Origin: CAYWEM01 sp964457225
GTDB lineage: Bacteria; Acidobacteriota; Aminicenantia; UBA2199
Assembly: GCA_964457225.1 (NCBI GenBank)
Contig: CAYWEM010000003.1
Coordinates: forward strand, 124,001 to 188,000
Direction: 5' to 3'
DNA length: 64,000 nucleotides
Made by a program: the position numbers and the translations under genes. Positions 34,530-43,455 of this stretch are shown here, piece by piece. The notes under the pieces were generated by a model. That model saw nothing but the letters and a program-made list of their open reading frames with translations, searched no databases and was not told the DNA's origin. Numbering within the stretch: position 1 is the stretch's first letter; every line of letters begins with the position of its first letter.

Positions 34530-34667
34530 TCACAAAGAAAAAAGCAATAAAACGTGATCCTTGCCCTTTTCCCCCCGAAGCAATCCGCAGAAACAGCGGT
34601 CAGCCTGAAATCGCCCTCTTTTTTTTCCTCGATTCAGTGCCCGGCCTTTGTTTTTTTTGTGATTCAT
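34530..34667 (-). CDS. Possible small basic protein (45 aa)
   Basis: A 45-aa reading frame opened by an unusually strong ribosome site (AAAGGAGG, 4 nt, ATG). The product is very basic, rich in Lys/Arg and Gly, with Cys-Phe-Cys (25-27) and a hydrophobic end (HVLLLFSL). The stop falls just upstream of the PEGA gene's -10 box, giving a ~12-nt gap to that gene's start, so both could share a transcript. No homologue recognised; it may be spurious. Confidence 0.35.
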   Translation of the reverse strand: MNHKKNKGRALNRGKKRGRFQADRCFCGLLRGEKGKDHVLLLFSL

Positions 34668-34906
34668 TTTTCCTCCTTTGTTTTGGCTCGGCAGAGTTAA
34701 AGATCTTCCGGTCAGAATTGAGAAATGCCTCAATCCGGTCAACTCAGTTCCGAGTTTTCTGTGACTCATAGTGTTCACAATGCAAGAATCCTGCCAGGGC
34801 CCCGGCAATTGAACTGTCCTCATTAAGGAACAAAACAGATTTTTTTGTGCAGAAATCGAACACTTATCATTCCAGCCTCACCAGGCTGCTGTTCCGCCTT
34901 TCCCGG
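34668..34906. other. Intergenic stretch without a recognised gene
   Basis: AT-richer than its surroundings, with poly-T and poly-A runs. It contains ATTGAG-GCATTT-CTCAAT (hairpin, minus strand, around 34718-34735) and CAGCCT-CACC-AGGCTG (34873-34888). No tRNA or known RNA was recognised. Confidence 0.4.
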
Positions 34907-34912
34907 TATAAT
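34907..34912 (+). promoter_or_regulatory. Candidate -10 box for the HExxxH protein leader
   Basis: Perfect TATAAT; the -35 position (GGCTGC) is poor. An alternative -10, TATCAT, is at 34865-34870. Confidence 0.35.
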
Positions 34913-34921
34913 TCCATCCGG

Positions 34922-34957
34922 ATGAATGAATGTTTAAACCGGAAAATCAGGCCCTGA
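34922..34957 (+). CDS. Putative 11-aa leader peptide
   Basis: ATG 9 nt after TATAAT; reads MNECLNRKIRP and stops with TGA inside the loop of the following terminator hairpin. Its codons cross the left arm of that hairpin. No Shine-Dalgarno. Speculative. Confidence 0.25.
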   Translation: MNECLNRKIRP

Positions 34958-34977
34958 GAACTTTTCCGGTTTTTTTT
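34937..34977 (+). terminator. Intrinsic terminator inside the leader of the HExxxH gene
   Basis: AACCGGAAAA (34937-34946) pairs with TTTTCCGGTT (34962-34971), with an inner TCAG/CTGA pair, followed by eight T (34970-34977). It lies between the putative promoter and the gene at 35005, so it may act as an attenuator or end a small RNA. Confidence 0.6.
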
Positions 34978-35004
34978 CCGTCTATATGAATCGGAGGTTG
35001 AATT

Positions 35005-36084
35005 ATGATTTTTAAACCAGGTTTTCTCTATCGCCATGCTTTCGTTTTTCTTGTTGCCTGCCTGTTGTTCGGTCGACTGCTACCCGGATCGGTTCGCGGA
35101 CAAGGCCCGGTTTCGGACAAACCCGGAAACACCGGTGAAGTAGTTTGCCTGGTCGAACCGTTCACCAATTACGTCTTCCATTTAATGGCCGTAGCCAATA
35201 TCGCTTATGATTCCCAATACGCGGAAAAACATGCCGATTCCATTTTCCCCGAAGACCTGGCGACTCTGCGTAACAAACGCGGACTGCTCAAATGGGGAGA
35301 CGGTGACTCAGGCTCCCTCACGTTCATGTTTGTCTTTGTGCCCGTGTACCTGAATCTTGAAAGTGAAGCAGAATTAAAGACCTACTTTTCTCTGCTTGAG
35401 AACGGCATCAGGACTCAGGATGCCCGGCCCTGGTTCGAAGAATACGGCAAGCGCCTGGAAAACCTGAAGGAATGGCTGACTCCGCCCGAATTTTTTTCAA
35501 CGCCATTTGCCCGGTACAAAGACCTGCTGGAGCCCGTCAGCAAGCTTTCAGCGGTGTATATCCGTAATTACGGCCCTTACCTGGAGCAGGTCTGGCCGGG
35601 CGAAAAAAAGCGGCTCGAAGCCGCGGCAGCCGCTCTCAATCCGGTTCTGAAGCAGAGGGATCTTGTAGGAACCTGGCAGAGACTGACCGGCCGGGAGTTT
35701 AAATTCCCCCGTTATGAAATTCTGCTGGTCAGCGCGGCTGAAAACGGCCCCTCGGCCAACTCGGTCGGTTATGAACGCAATGTTTTCTTCGTCGGCGACG
35801 ATCTGGATTACCTGGAAAAATTCATCAGCCATGAAGTCGGAACGCATATCCTCTTTGATCTGTTCCGTGAATTCATGGACGCCGGGCATGATTTCGGCAT
35901 CCTTTACCGGGCTTACGAATGCCTGGCCATGCACTTCAACATGATGATCTATCCGGATAAAAAGTATGCCTGGAACTACGGTGAAGATTTCTTCCTGGAA
36001 TTGTATTCAAGACTGAGCAATAGCGATCCCGGCTATTGCTCCCGGGAGCTTCTGAAGGCCGCCCTAAAAGCAGCGGAAAAATAA
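35005..36084 (+). CDS. Secreted putative metallopeptidase with HExxxH motif
   Basis: 359 aa. A signal peptide of about 35 residues (hydrophobic VFLVACLLFGRLL) is followed by a mostly helical protein. Residues 276-281 read HEVGTH, an HExxxH zinc-binding pattern. A downstream Glu in YRAYECLAMHFN could be the third ligand. HExxxH rather than HExxH is known in the DUF1704/MATCAP tyrosine carboxypeptidase group (HEIGTH), but overall similarity was not established. The start has CGGAGG 8 nt upstream. It is behind an intrinsic terminator, suggesting attenuation. Substrate unknown. Confidence 0.6.
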   Translation: MIFKPGFLYRHAFVFLVACLLFGRLLPGSVRGQGPVSDKPGNTGEVVCLVEPFTNYVFHLMAVANIAYDSQYAEKHADSIFPEDLATLRNKRGLLKWGDGDSGSLTFMFVFVPVYLNLESEAELKTYFSLLENGIRTQDARPWFEEYGKRLENLKEWLTPPEFFSTPFARYKDLLEPVSKLSAVYIRNYGPYLEQVWPGEKKRLEAAAAALNPVLKQRDLVGTWQRLTGREFKFPRYEILLVSAAENGPSANSVGYERNVFFVGDDLDYLEKFISHEVGTHILFDLFREFMDAGHDFGILYRAYECLAMHFNMMIYPDKKYAWNYGEDFFLELYSRLSNSDPGYCSRELLKAALKAAEK

Positions 36085-36196
36085 ACGGGGAGTCGCCTGG
36101 TCTGTTCCCGCGCCGGTCGGCAACCAGGCCCGGCCTGCTTGTTCCGCGACCTGTTTTGCGGACGGTTCCCGGGTTTTATTCCACGTTTGAACCATT

Positions 36197-36640
36197 TCAG
36201 GGCTGCCGCCTGTTTTTCTGCAGGTAGCGCAGGCCGTCGCTGATACGCCAGTCCGTCCAGCCCTGGCGGAGATAAAAGCCGTAGGCCCTGAGATTTGGAT
36301 CGAGATCGGTGGTCAACCAGATGCTCTCCCAGCCCTCTGACCACAACCAGTCCTCAACCCGGGTCAAAAGTTCCGCGCCGATCCCGCGGCCTTCAAATTC
36401 CGGGCGCAGAGCAATCACCCACATCTCCCCGCTGCGCCGATCGCCCATGGCAAACCCGGCGATGCGGCCGTCCGATTCGCAGAGCCAGCCCCGGTGGCTC
36501 GCGCCTATCATAGCCCTCACACTCTTTTCGGTGATATCCAAACGATTCAGTTCTTCCATGCTCAGGGCATTCTCCCGGGTCGTCGTCCGCAGGACAATCA
36601 GTTCCGGCACGTCTTGAACGGTTATTTCACGGAAGATCAC
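36197..36640 (-). CDS. GNAT-family N-acetyltransferase
   Basis: 147 aa. GNAT fold: N-terminal strand/helix IFREITVQDVPELI, core GRIAGFAMG and the acetyl-CoA pyrophosphate loop RPEFEGRGIGAELL (Q/RxxGxG/A), then YGFYLRQGW. The start is GTG at 36640 with GGAG 7 nt upstream and a promoter at 36659-36688; longer in-frame starts run into that promoter. Substrate unknown (small molecule or protein N-terminus). Confidence 0.85.
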   Translation of the reverse strand: MIFREITVQDVPELIVLRTTTRENALSMEELNRLDITEKSVRAMIGASHRGWLCESDGRIAGFAMGDRRSGEMWVIALRPEFEGRGIGAELLTRVEDWLWSEGWESIWLTTDLDPNLRAYGFYLRQGWTDWRISDGLRYLQKNRRQP

Positions 36641-36658
36641 GGCAATGCTCCAAAAAGT

Positions 36659-36688
36659 TTTATAGCATGTTTTTAAAGTTCCGGGCAA
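36659..36688 (-). promoter_or_regulatory. Promoter of GNAT gene
   Basis: Minus-strand TTGCCC (36683-36688), 18-bp spacer, TATAAA (36659-36664). Confidence 0.45.
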
Positions 36689-36705
36689 CCAGGCCCGACA
36701 AAAAG

Positions 36706-36734
36706 TTGACACAATAACACTCCGCCCTTATCAT
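36706..36734 (+). promoter_or_regulatory. Promoter of the large hybrid kinase
   Basis: TTGACA (36706-36711), 17-bp spacer, TATCAT (36729-36734). A ~110-nt leader follows. A second -10-like TATAAT lies near 36760. GGAG precedes the ATG at 36853. Confidence 0.5.
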
Positions 36735-36852
36735 CCCAGGTGTGGGAAGAAGGGTTTATAATGTTCACTAAACCCTGCCGGCCTTTAACCGTCGGTCGCT
36801 GCCGGGACTTATACCGGCCGCACTCGAAACAAAAACAAGCTGGAGCCCTTTC

Positions 36853-39800
36853 ATGGCTGAAAAAGAACAACGTAAAGCAATAGTAGTCAACGATGACCCG
36901 ATCCAGCTCAGCATGCTGGCCGGGATGCTGAACCGGGCCGGCATTGAAACCAGTGCCTTTGAAGGCCCGGAGGCGGCACTGGCCGCCATGAACCCTGACA
37001 CTCCTCCCGATCTGATAGTGACCGACCTGTACATGCCGGGCCTCGACGGCTGGCGCTTCTGCCGCCTGCTGCGCTCGCCCGAGTACGCTGCCTTCAACGA
37101 AGTCCCGATCCTGGTGGTCTCGGCCACCTTTGCCGGTGATGAGCCTGAAAGCATCGCCGTTGACATCGGGGCTGACGCCTTCCTGCCCGCGCCGGTTGAC
37201 GGCAAAGAATTCATCACCATGGCCCGGGCCCTGCTGTTGGGCCGGGAAGTGCGCCGCCGACCGCGGGTGCTGATCGTTGAAGACGGCAAAGCTTTGGCCG
37301 GCATGCTCAAAAAAGCTTTCGACGCTCACGGCTACCGGGCGGATACGGCATTTACTTTCCGAGAGGCCCAGGCGGCCTTCAGCCGGACGGACTACGACCT
37401 GGCTGTTCTGGATTACCATTTGCCCGACGGCACAGGCGAGGCATTGCTTGAAGACTTCCTGAAGCAAAGGCCCGAGTGCGTCTGTTTGATGATGACCACC
37501 GATCCCACGCCGGAACTGGCCCTGAGCTGGATGAAAAAGGGTGCGTCGGCATACCTGCGCAAGCCCTTCGAAGCGGAATTTCTCATTGAATTGTGCGTCC
37601 GGGCCCGCCGCGAGCGTGCCCTGCTGAGGGCCGAAGACCTGCTGGAAAAACGCTCCAGGGAGTTGCAGGAGAGCGAGGAGAAGTACCGTGCTTTCTTCAA
37701 CAAGTCAATTGAAGGCATTTTCATCCACGATATGGCCGGCCGCATTCTGGAAGTCAACAACGTGGCCTGCACTCGGTCCGGTTATTCCAGGCAGGAACTT
37801 CTGGGCCTCTCGGTGTTAGACCTTCTTCCGGCAAAAAGCAGTATCAATATGTCCCGGGATGAAATTATCCAGACCTGGAGCGGGTGGGAACCGGGGTTCA
37901 GGTTTACTGTGGAAGCTGAGCACCAGCGCAAGGACGGCACCATCTATCCCGTCGAAATATCTACCGGGAAAGTTAACTTGGGCGACTCAAATGTCATATT
38001 TGCCGTAACCAAGGACATCAGCGAGAGAAAGAAGGCGGAAAAAACGCGATCCATGCAGGAGGCGCAGTATCAAGGCATATTCGAAGCATCGAATGATACG
38101 CTTCTCATTTTCGATTTCAATGGTGTCATCAAGGAAGTCAATCCCGCAGCCTGCAGCATGTACGGCTATTCATATGAAGAGATGATCGGGCTCAGCGGCA
38201 AAGACATCGTGCACCCCGACTACCAGTTCCTGTTCAAGGAATTCATCGTAAAAGCTACAAAGGGCGAGTTGTTTGTCGCCGAGTCGGTCGATATCCGCAA
38301 GGACGGCACCCCTTTTGATATCGAGATCAGGGGAAGCGTAATACAATACAGGGGGTGTTCTCACCTTCTTGGGGTGGTTCGCGACATCAGCGAACGAAAA
38401 CTGGCTGAAGAACAGAACCGGCGACAAGCGGGCCTGATCACTTCAATGCTGGATTCGATACCGGACATCGTCTTCTACAAAGATCTGGAGGGTGTCTACC
38501 TGGGCTGCAACGCTGAATTCGCCCGGCATGTGGGCCGGAAAAAAGAAGAAATCCCGGGCGTTACGGATTTTGACCTCTACAGTGAGCAGGAAGCAGTCGA
38601 GTTTCGCAAGAACGACCAGAAGATGCTCGAATCGGGAGGTCCCCGCCACAACGAAGAATGGATTGACTATCCCGACGGCCGCAAGGTACTTTTAGATACA
38701 CTCAAGACAAAATACTTGGATTCACAAGGTAATCTGCAAGGCATCATCGGCATTTCCCGAGACATCACCGAGCGCAAGCAGGCCGAGGAGGAGAGAGCCA
38801 AGCTCCAGGCCCAGCTGGCGCAGGCCCAGAAGCTGGAATCCGTGGGTCGGCTGGCCGGGGGAGTGGCTCACGACTTCAACAACATGCTGGGCGTGATCCT
38901 GGGCCATACCGAGATGGCCCTGGAGCAGGTGAACCCGGATCAGCCTCTCCATGCCGATTTGCAGGAGGTGCTGAAGGCCGGGAAACGATCCGCCGATCTG
39001 ACCCGTCAACTGCTGGCCTTCGCCCGCAAGCAGACTATCGCGCCCAAGTCTATTGAACTCAACGAAACCGTAGCGGGTATGCTCAAGATGCTGCGCCGGC
39101 TCATCGGTGAAGACATCGAACTGCTCTGGAAACCCTGCAGAACATCCCTGCCGGTCAAAATGGACCCGTCCCAGATCGACCAGATCCTGGCCAATCTCTG
39201 TGTCAATGCCCGGGATGCCATTTCAGGCCCGGGCCGGGTCACCATTGAGACGGGCAGTGTCTTGTTTACCGGGGAGCATGGCCTCGAACAAGAATCCGAA
39301 TTCGTGCCCGGTGAGTACGTACTGCTGGCGGTCAGCGACAACGGCTGCGGCATGGACCGGCAGACCCTGGCCAATATCTTCGATCCTTTCTTCACCACCA
39401 AGGAAGTCGGCCAAGGCACCGGCCTGGGTCTGCCCTCTGTCTTCGGCGCGGTCAAGCAGAACAAAGGTTTCATCAAGGTTTCCAGCGAGCCGGGCCGGGG
39501 GACGACCTTTAATATCTACCTGCCGCTGCATCTGAATGGAGCTCCGGATCAGGCGAAAAAAGCCAAACCGCAACTGGTCCGCGGCCATGAGACCATCCTG
39601 CTGGTGGAAGATGAACCGGCTATCCTGCGCATGACCTTGAACATGCTGGAAAGCTTCGGTTACACAGTACTGGGAGCCTCCAGCCCCATCGAGGCCCTTC
39701 ATCTGGCCCGGGAGTACAGCAGTTCCATAAACCTTCTGATGACCGACGTGATCATGCCCGGGATGAACGGCCGGGAACTGGCCCGCAACCTGTTGACCAT

Positions 39801-39957
39801 CCATCCGGAAATGAAATGCCTGTTCATGTCCGGCTACACCGCTGACGTCATCTCCCGGCACGGAGTCCTGGAAAAAGGCGACAACTTCATCCAGAAGCCT
39901 TTTTCCATGAAAGGTCTGTCCGAAAAAATCCGTGAAGTTCTGCAGGCGGTCCAATAG
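36853..39957 (+). CDS. Cytoplasmic REC-REC-PAS3-kinase-REC hybrid histidine kinase
   Basis: 1034 aa, no membrane segments. Order: receiver 1 (phospho-Asp D58 in VTDLYMPG), receiver 2 (D187 in VLDYHLPDG), three PAS/PAC units (about 275-395, 405-525, 535-650), HisKA with H673 in GGVAHDFNN, HATPase (ICVNARDA-like N box, DNGCGMD, GTGLGL), and receiver 3 (D965 in TDVIMPGMNG). This is a multi-step phosphorelay hub. Its sensory input is probably intracellular (redox or ligand bound by PAS), and it has no output domain. No response regulator or Hpt gene is adjacent. The gene stands alone. Confidence 0.93.
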   Translation: MAEKEQRKAIVVNDDPIQLSMLAGMLNRAGIETSAFEGPEAALAAMNPDTPPDLIVTDLYMPGLDGWRFCRLLRSPEYAAFNEVPILVVSATFAGDEPESIAVDIGADAFLPAPVDGKEFITMARALLLGREVRRRPRVLIVEDGKALAGMLKKAFDAHGYRADTAFTFREAQAAFSRTDYDLAVLDYHLPDGTGEALLEDFLKQRPECVCLMMTTDPTPELALSWMKKGASAYLRKPFEAEFLIELCVRARRERALLRAEDLLEKRSRELQESEEKYRAFFNKSIEGIFIHDMAGRILEVNNVACTRSGYSRQELLGLSVLDLLPAKSSINMSRDEIIQTWSGWEPGFRFTVEAEHQRKDGTIYPVEISTGKVNLGDSNVIFAVTKDISERKKAEKTRSMQEAQYQGIFEASNDTLLIFDFNGVIKEVNPAACSMYGYSYEEMIGLSGKDIVHPDYQFLFKEFIVKATKGELFVAESVDIRKDGTPFDIEIRGSVIQYRGCSHLLGVVRDISERKLAEEQNRRQAGLITSMLDSIPDIVFYKDLEGVYLGCNAEFARHVGRKKEEIPGVTDFDLYSEQEAVEFRKNDQKMLESGGPRHNEEWIDYPDGRKVLLDTLKTKYLDSQGNLQGIIGISRDITERKQAEEERAKLQAQLAQAQKLESVGRLAGGVAHDFNNMLGVILGHTEMALEQVNPDQPLHADLQEVLKAGKRSADLTRQLLAFARKQTIAPKSIELNETVAGMLKMLRRLIGEDIELLWKPCRTSLPVKMDPSQIDQILANLCVNARDAISGPGRVTIETGSVLFTGEHGLEQESEFVPGEYVLLAVSDNGCGMDRQTLANIFDPFFTTKEVGQGTGLGLPSVFGAVKQNKGFIKVSSEPGRGTTFNIYLPLHLNGAPDQAKKAKPQLVRGHETILLVEDEPAILRMTLNMLESFGYTVLGASSPIEALHLAREYSSSINLLMTDVIMPGMNGRELARNLLTIHPEMKCLFMSGYTADVISRHGVLEKGDNFIQKPFSMKGLSEKIREVLQAVQ

Positions 39958-40077
39958 TTTCGACCCTGGAATTGGACTTGAACGTAACTTTCCACCCGGC
40001 AGACAGCCCGTACGGGTAAGAATGCAGTCTGCTCCGCCTGGAGAACTACTGCGACTTTTCGCCTGCCCCCGGCTTTT

Positions 40078-41886
40078 TCAGTCCGGAACCACGCTGGCCA
40101 GCAGGACCCCGGTCTGGACCATGTCGCCCTCGGCCACCTTGATCTCCCTGACCGTGCCGGCCACCGGGGTGTTCAGCCTGGTCTCCATCTTCATGGCTTC
40201 CAGTACCAGCACGGTATCGCCCTTGCGCAGTTTCTCACCCACCCGGGCGGTTATTTTCCAGACCTTGCCGGGCATGGGCGCCTTGATCGGCGTCGCCCCG
40301 TTGTTGCCGGCCGCGGCCTGCGCTTCCGGTTTGCCGTTCCCCCCGGCCGCCTGCAAATCCACCTTGTAAGCCGTACCGTTGACCCGCACGTACTCCCCTT
40401 CCAGGGCCACGTCAAAGGGCCGGCCGTCGACAGTCAGGGAAAAGATCCCGTCAAGCGGGGCGGCGGCTTCCTTTTTTTCGGCGCTGAGTTTACGCACCCC
40501 GATTTCAGCCCGGCCCTGCAGGAAAGTCACGCCCTTTTCCCCGCAGGTGGCCACGATGAAGATGTTTTCATCGCTTTCGGGCAGGTTCTGCTCCCGCAAA
40601 ATCTTCCGGGCCGCTTCGACTCCCTTCTTGGGATCGCGGTTGTTGCGCTCGATCGGCGATTCAGTGGTCGGTTCCAGGCCGAGCTGTTCACGGGCCAGGG
40701 ATACCACCTGTGAATCCGGCGGCACCGGGGTGCGGCCGAAATAGCCCAGCACCATGCGGCCGTAGGGCTCGGCGATCTTCTGCCAGGGACCGAAGATGAC
40801 GTTGTTGAAAGCCTGCTGGAAGTAAAACTGGGAAACCGGGGTGACCGAGATGCCGAAACCGCCGGCCCGTACTACCTCGCCCATGGCCTTGATCAATTCG
40901 GGATACTTGTCCATGATGCCGTTGTCGCGCAGCATCTGGGTATTTGTTGTCAGGGCGCCGCCGGGCATCGGGCTCCAGGGGATCAGGGGCTCGACCGCGG
41001 TGGCCTCGGGGGGCATGAAGTAATCCTTCATGCATTCCTTGAAAACTTCCTCGGCCTTGAGCACCTTGAGCGGGTCGATGTCCAGTTCATATTTACTGCC
41101 GCGCAGGGCGTGCCACATGACCAGCAGGTCGGGCTGGCAGGTGCCGCCCGAGCAGGGAGCCAGGGAAAGGTCAATGGCATCGGCGCCCGCTTCCAGGGCG
41201 GCCTGGTAAGCCACCAGGGAAATTCCGGCCGTCTCGTGGGTGTGGAAGTGGATCGAGGTGGCCGCCGGCAGGATCTTGCGGGCCCGCTTGATGGTCTCGT
41301 AAACCGTGGCGGGCACCGAGGTGCCGGAAGCGTCCTTGAAACAGACCGAATCAAAGGGAATCTCGGCTTCCAGGATGCGGCGCAGGGTGGCTTCGTAGAA
41401 ATCGGGGTCATGGGCCCCGCTGCAGCCTGGAGGCAATTCCATCATGGTGACGCAGACCTGGTGCCTGAGCCCGGCATCGACTATGGCCCGGCCCGAGTGG
41501 ATAAGGTTTTCCACGTCGTTCAAGGCGTCGAAATTACGGATGGTGCTGATACCGTGCTTTTTGAACAGCCTGGCGTGCAGGGAAATGATATCGGCCGGCT
41601 GTGATTCCAGGCCGACCACGTTGACGCCACGGGCCAGGGTCTGCAGGTCCGCATCAGGCCCGGCGCAGCGCCGGAATTCATCCATCATGGTGAAGGCGTC
41701 CTCGTTGCAGTAAAAGTAGAGGGATTGGAAAAGGGCCCCGCCCCCGGCCTCGAAGTAATCGATGCCGGCCTCGCGGGCCGCTTCGACCGCCGGCAGGAAA
41801 TCCCTGGTGAAGACCCGGGCCCCGTAGGCCGACTGGAAACCGTCACGAAAAGCAGTGCACATAAACTTGATTTTTTTCTTTTTCAT
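40078..41886 (-). CDS. oadA: Biotin-dependent carboxyltransferase, oxaloacetate decarboxylase alpha type
   Basis: 602 aa. The N-terminal carboxyltransferase TIM barrel has FRDGFQS, the carbamylated-Lys region FKDASGTS and metal ligands in HFHTHETAG. A PYC/OADA domain and a Gly/Ala-rich linker follow. The C-terminal biotinyl domain has EAMKM, with biotinyl Lys at 566. With OadB and OadG it forms the Na+-translocating oxaloacetate decarboxylase; a malonate or methylmalonyl-CoA-type substrate cannot be excluded. AGGAAAA precedes the ATG at 41886, 16 nt after oadB. Last gene of the operon. Confidence 0.9.
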   Translation of the reverse strand: MKKKKIKFMCTAFRDGFQSAYGARVFTRDFLPAVEAAREAGIDYFEAGGGALFQSLYFYCNEDAFTMMDEFRRCAGPDADLQTLARGVNVVGLESQPADIISLHARLFKKHGISTIRNFDALNDVENLIHSGRAIVDAGLRHQVCVTMMELPPGCSGAHDPDFYEATLRRILEAEIPFDSVCFKDASGTSVPATVYETIKRARKILPAATSIHFHTHETAGISLVAYQAALEAGADAIDLSLAPCSGGTCQPDLLVMWHALRGSKYELDIDPLKVLKAEEVFKECMKDYFMPPEATAVEPLIPWSPMPGGALTTNTQMLRDNGIMDKYPELIKAMGEVVRAGGFGISVTPVSQFYFQQAFNNVIFGPWQKIAEPYGRMVLGYFGRTPVPPDSQVVSLAREQLGLEPTTESPIERNNRDPKKGVEAARKILREQNLPESDENIFIVATCGEKGVTFLQGRAEIGVRKLSAEKKEAAAPLDGIFSLTVDGRPFDVALEGEYVRVNGTAYKVDLQAAGGNGKPEAQAAAGNNGATPIKAPMPGKVWKITARVGEKLRKGDTVLVLEAMKMETRLNTPVAGTVREIKVAEGDMVQTGVLLASVVPD

Positions 41887-41902
41887 TGTTTTTCCTGGCA
41901 TT

Positions 41903-43030
41903 TTATTTAACCATGACCGACCAGAGAACACCGGCGGCGATGGCCGAACCGATCACCCCGGCCACGTTGGGCGCCATGGCGTGCATCAGCAGGTGGTTTT
42001 CCGGGTCTTCGCGCAGGCCCATCATCTGGGCCACCCGGGCTGAATCGGGTACCGCTGACACACCGGCCGCGCCGATCAGCGGGTTTATCTTTTCCTTCAG
42101 GAAGAGATTCATGAACTTGGCGAACAGGATGCCGCCGGCCGTGGCGATGGCGAAGGACAGGGCCCCCAGGCCGAATATCATCAAAGATTGTGGAGTAAGG
42201 AAGACCTGGGCCTGGGTGCTGGCCCCGACCGACATGCCCAGCAGGATGGTGACGATATCGATCAGGGCGTTGCGGGCCGTGTTGGCCAGTCGCTCGGTGA
42301 CCAGGCTTTCCTTGAGAATGTTGCCGAAAAAGAGCAGGCCGACCAGGGAAAGCGACCCCGGGGCGATACCGGCCGCGATGACCAGGCCGATCACCGGGAA
42401 GACGATCTTTTCCATCTTGGAAACCTTGCGCGGCGGCTTCATGCGGATCAGCCTCTCCTTCCTGGTGGTCAGCAGTTTCATGATCGGCGGCTGGATCACC
42501 GGAACCAGGGCCATGTAGGAATAAGCGGCGATGGCGATGGCCCCCAGCAGGTGCGGAGCGAGCTTGGCCGACAGGAAAATAGCCGTAGGCCCGTCGGCGC
42601 CGCCGATAATACCGATAGCCGCCGCTTCCGCGGGAGTAAAACCCAGGTAGAGAGCGCCGATCAGGGTGATGAAAATTCCTATCTGAGCAGCGGCTCCCAG
42701 CAGCACCAGCCGGGGCATGGACAGCAGGTAGGAAAAATCGGTCATGGCCCCGATACCCAGGAAGATCAGGGGCGGGAAAATGCCCTGCTTGACTCCGAAG
42801 TAAAGGTAATAGAACACCGAACCTTCATCGTAAACTCCAAGGGCCATCGAGGGAATCCCGGGAATGTTGCCCAGCAGGATGCCGAAGCCTATCGGCACCA
42901 GCAGCAGGGGTTCGTAGTCCTTCTTGATGGCCAGGGCCATGAAGAGGATGCCGATCAGGATCATGATCACGTTACCCAGCGACATCTGGGAGAAACCGGT
43001 ACTGGTGAGAAAATCAAGTAGTACGGTCAT
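41903..43030 (-). CDS. oadB: Na+-pumping decarboxylase beta subunit
   Basis: 375 aa multi-pass membrane protein (about 9-11 helices). It carries the family's Na+-site motif GGADGPTAIF (143-152) with D146, and GNIPG near residue 54. The subunit decarboxylates carboxybiotin while exporting Na+. It is shorter than the ~430-aa enteric OadB but in the normal range of the family. The ATG overlaps the oadG stop as ATGA. Confidence 0.92.
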   Translation of the reverse strand: MTVLLDFLTSTGFSQMSLGNVIMILIGILFMALAIKKDYEPLLLVPIGFGILLGNIPGIPSMALGVYDEGSVFYYLYFGVKQGIFPPLIFLGIGAMTDFSYLLSMPRLVLLGAAAQIGIFITLIGALYLGFTPAEAAAIGIIGGADGPTAIFLSAKLAPHLLGAIAIAAYSYMALVPVIQPPIMKLLTTRKERLIRMKPPRKVSKMEKIVFPVIGLVIAAGIAPGSLSLVGLLFFGNILKESLVTERLANTARNALIDIVTILLGMSVGASTQAQVFLTPQSLMIFGLGALSFAIATAGGILFAKFMNLFLKEKINPLIGAAGVSAVPDSARVAQMMGLREDPENHLLMHAMAPNVAGVIGSAIAAGVLWSVMVK

Positions 43031-43311
43031 TTGTTCTTTCCTGGCGGTGAATTCCGGCCGGCGCGGCCCAGGGCGTAGGCTATGGCCGCGACCAGTTGCG
43101 GGCCGGGAGTTTCTTCCGGCTCTTCGTGACGCTCGTGGCTGGATCCGGCCAGCACGAAGATCGAGGGAAAGCGTTTCTCCAGCCGGCCCAGCAGGCCGGG
43201 CAGTAAGGCGGCGAACAGAGTGATAGCCAGCAGGGCCGTGAACACGATGGCCATGCCGGCGAAAGCCAGTTCAAACCCCTGGCCCTCGGAAATGTTTTGC
43301 AGAGAAGTCAT
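43027..43311 (-). CDS. oadG: Na+-pumping decarboxylase gamma subunit
   Basis: 94 aa. One membrane helix (about 15-40), then a Lys/Arg and Glu-rich tail. OadG assembles the complex; the classical His-rich zinc tail is reduced to HERHEE (59-64). The start is ATG 43311 with AGGAA upstream and a promoter at 43343-43371. Longer in-frame starts cross the promoter. First gene of oadG-oadB-oadA. Confidence 0.8.
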   Translation of the reverse strand: MTSLQNISEGQGFELAFAGMAIVFTALLAITLFAALLPGLLGRLEKRFPSIFVLAGSSHERHEEPEETPGPQLVAAIAYALGRAGRNSPPGKNK

Positions 43312-43342
43312 GTCGGTATTCCTTGCTCGCGGGGGATAGTTA

Positions 43343-43371
43343 ATGATAGGCTGAAATGAGTTGCGTGTCAA
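43343..43371 (-). promoter_or_regulatory. Promoter of oadGBA
   Basis: Minus-strand TTGACA (43366-43371), 17-bp spacer, TATCAT (43343-43348). Confidence 0.55.
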
Positions 43372-43416
43372 CGTTCGAGCATCGAGCGCCGCTGTTTTAA
43401 GCAACCGGAAAAGCCC

Positions 43417-43445
43417 TTGCCCGTTGCCTGATAGTGTGTTAAAGT
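43417..43445 (+). promoter_or_regulatory. Near-leaderless promoter of lptD
   Basis: TTGCCC (43417-43422), 17-bp spacer, TAAAGT (43440-43445). The ATG at 43456 follows after 10 nt, with no usable Shine-Dalgarno. Confidence 0.4.
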
Positions 43446-43455
43446 TGCCCAGGCT

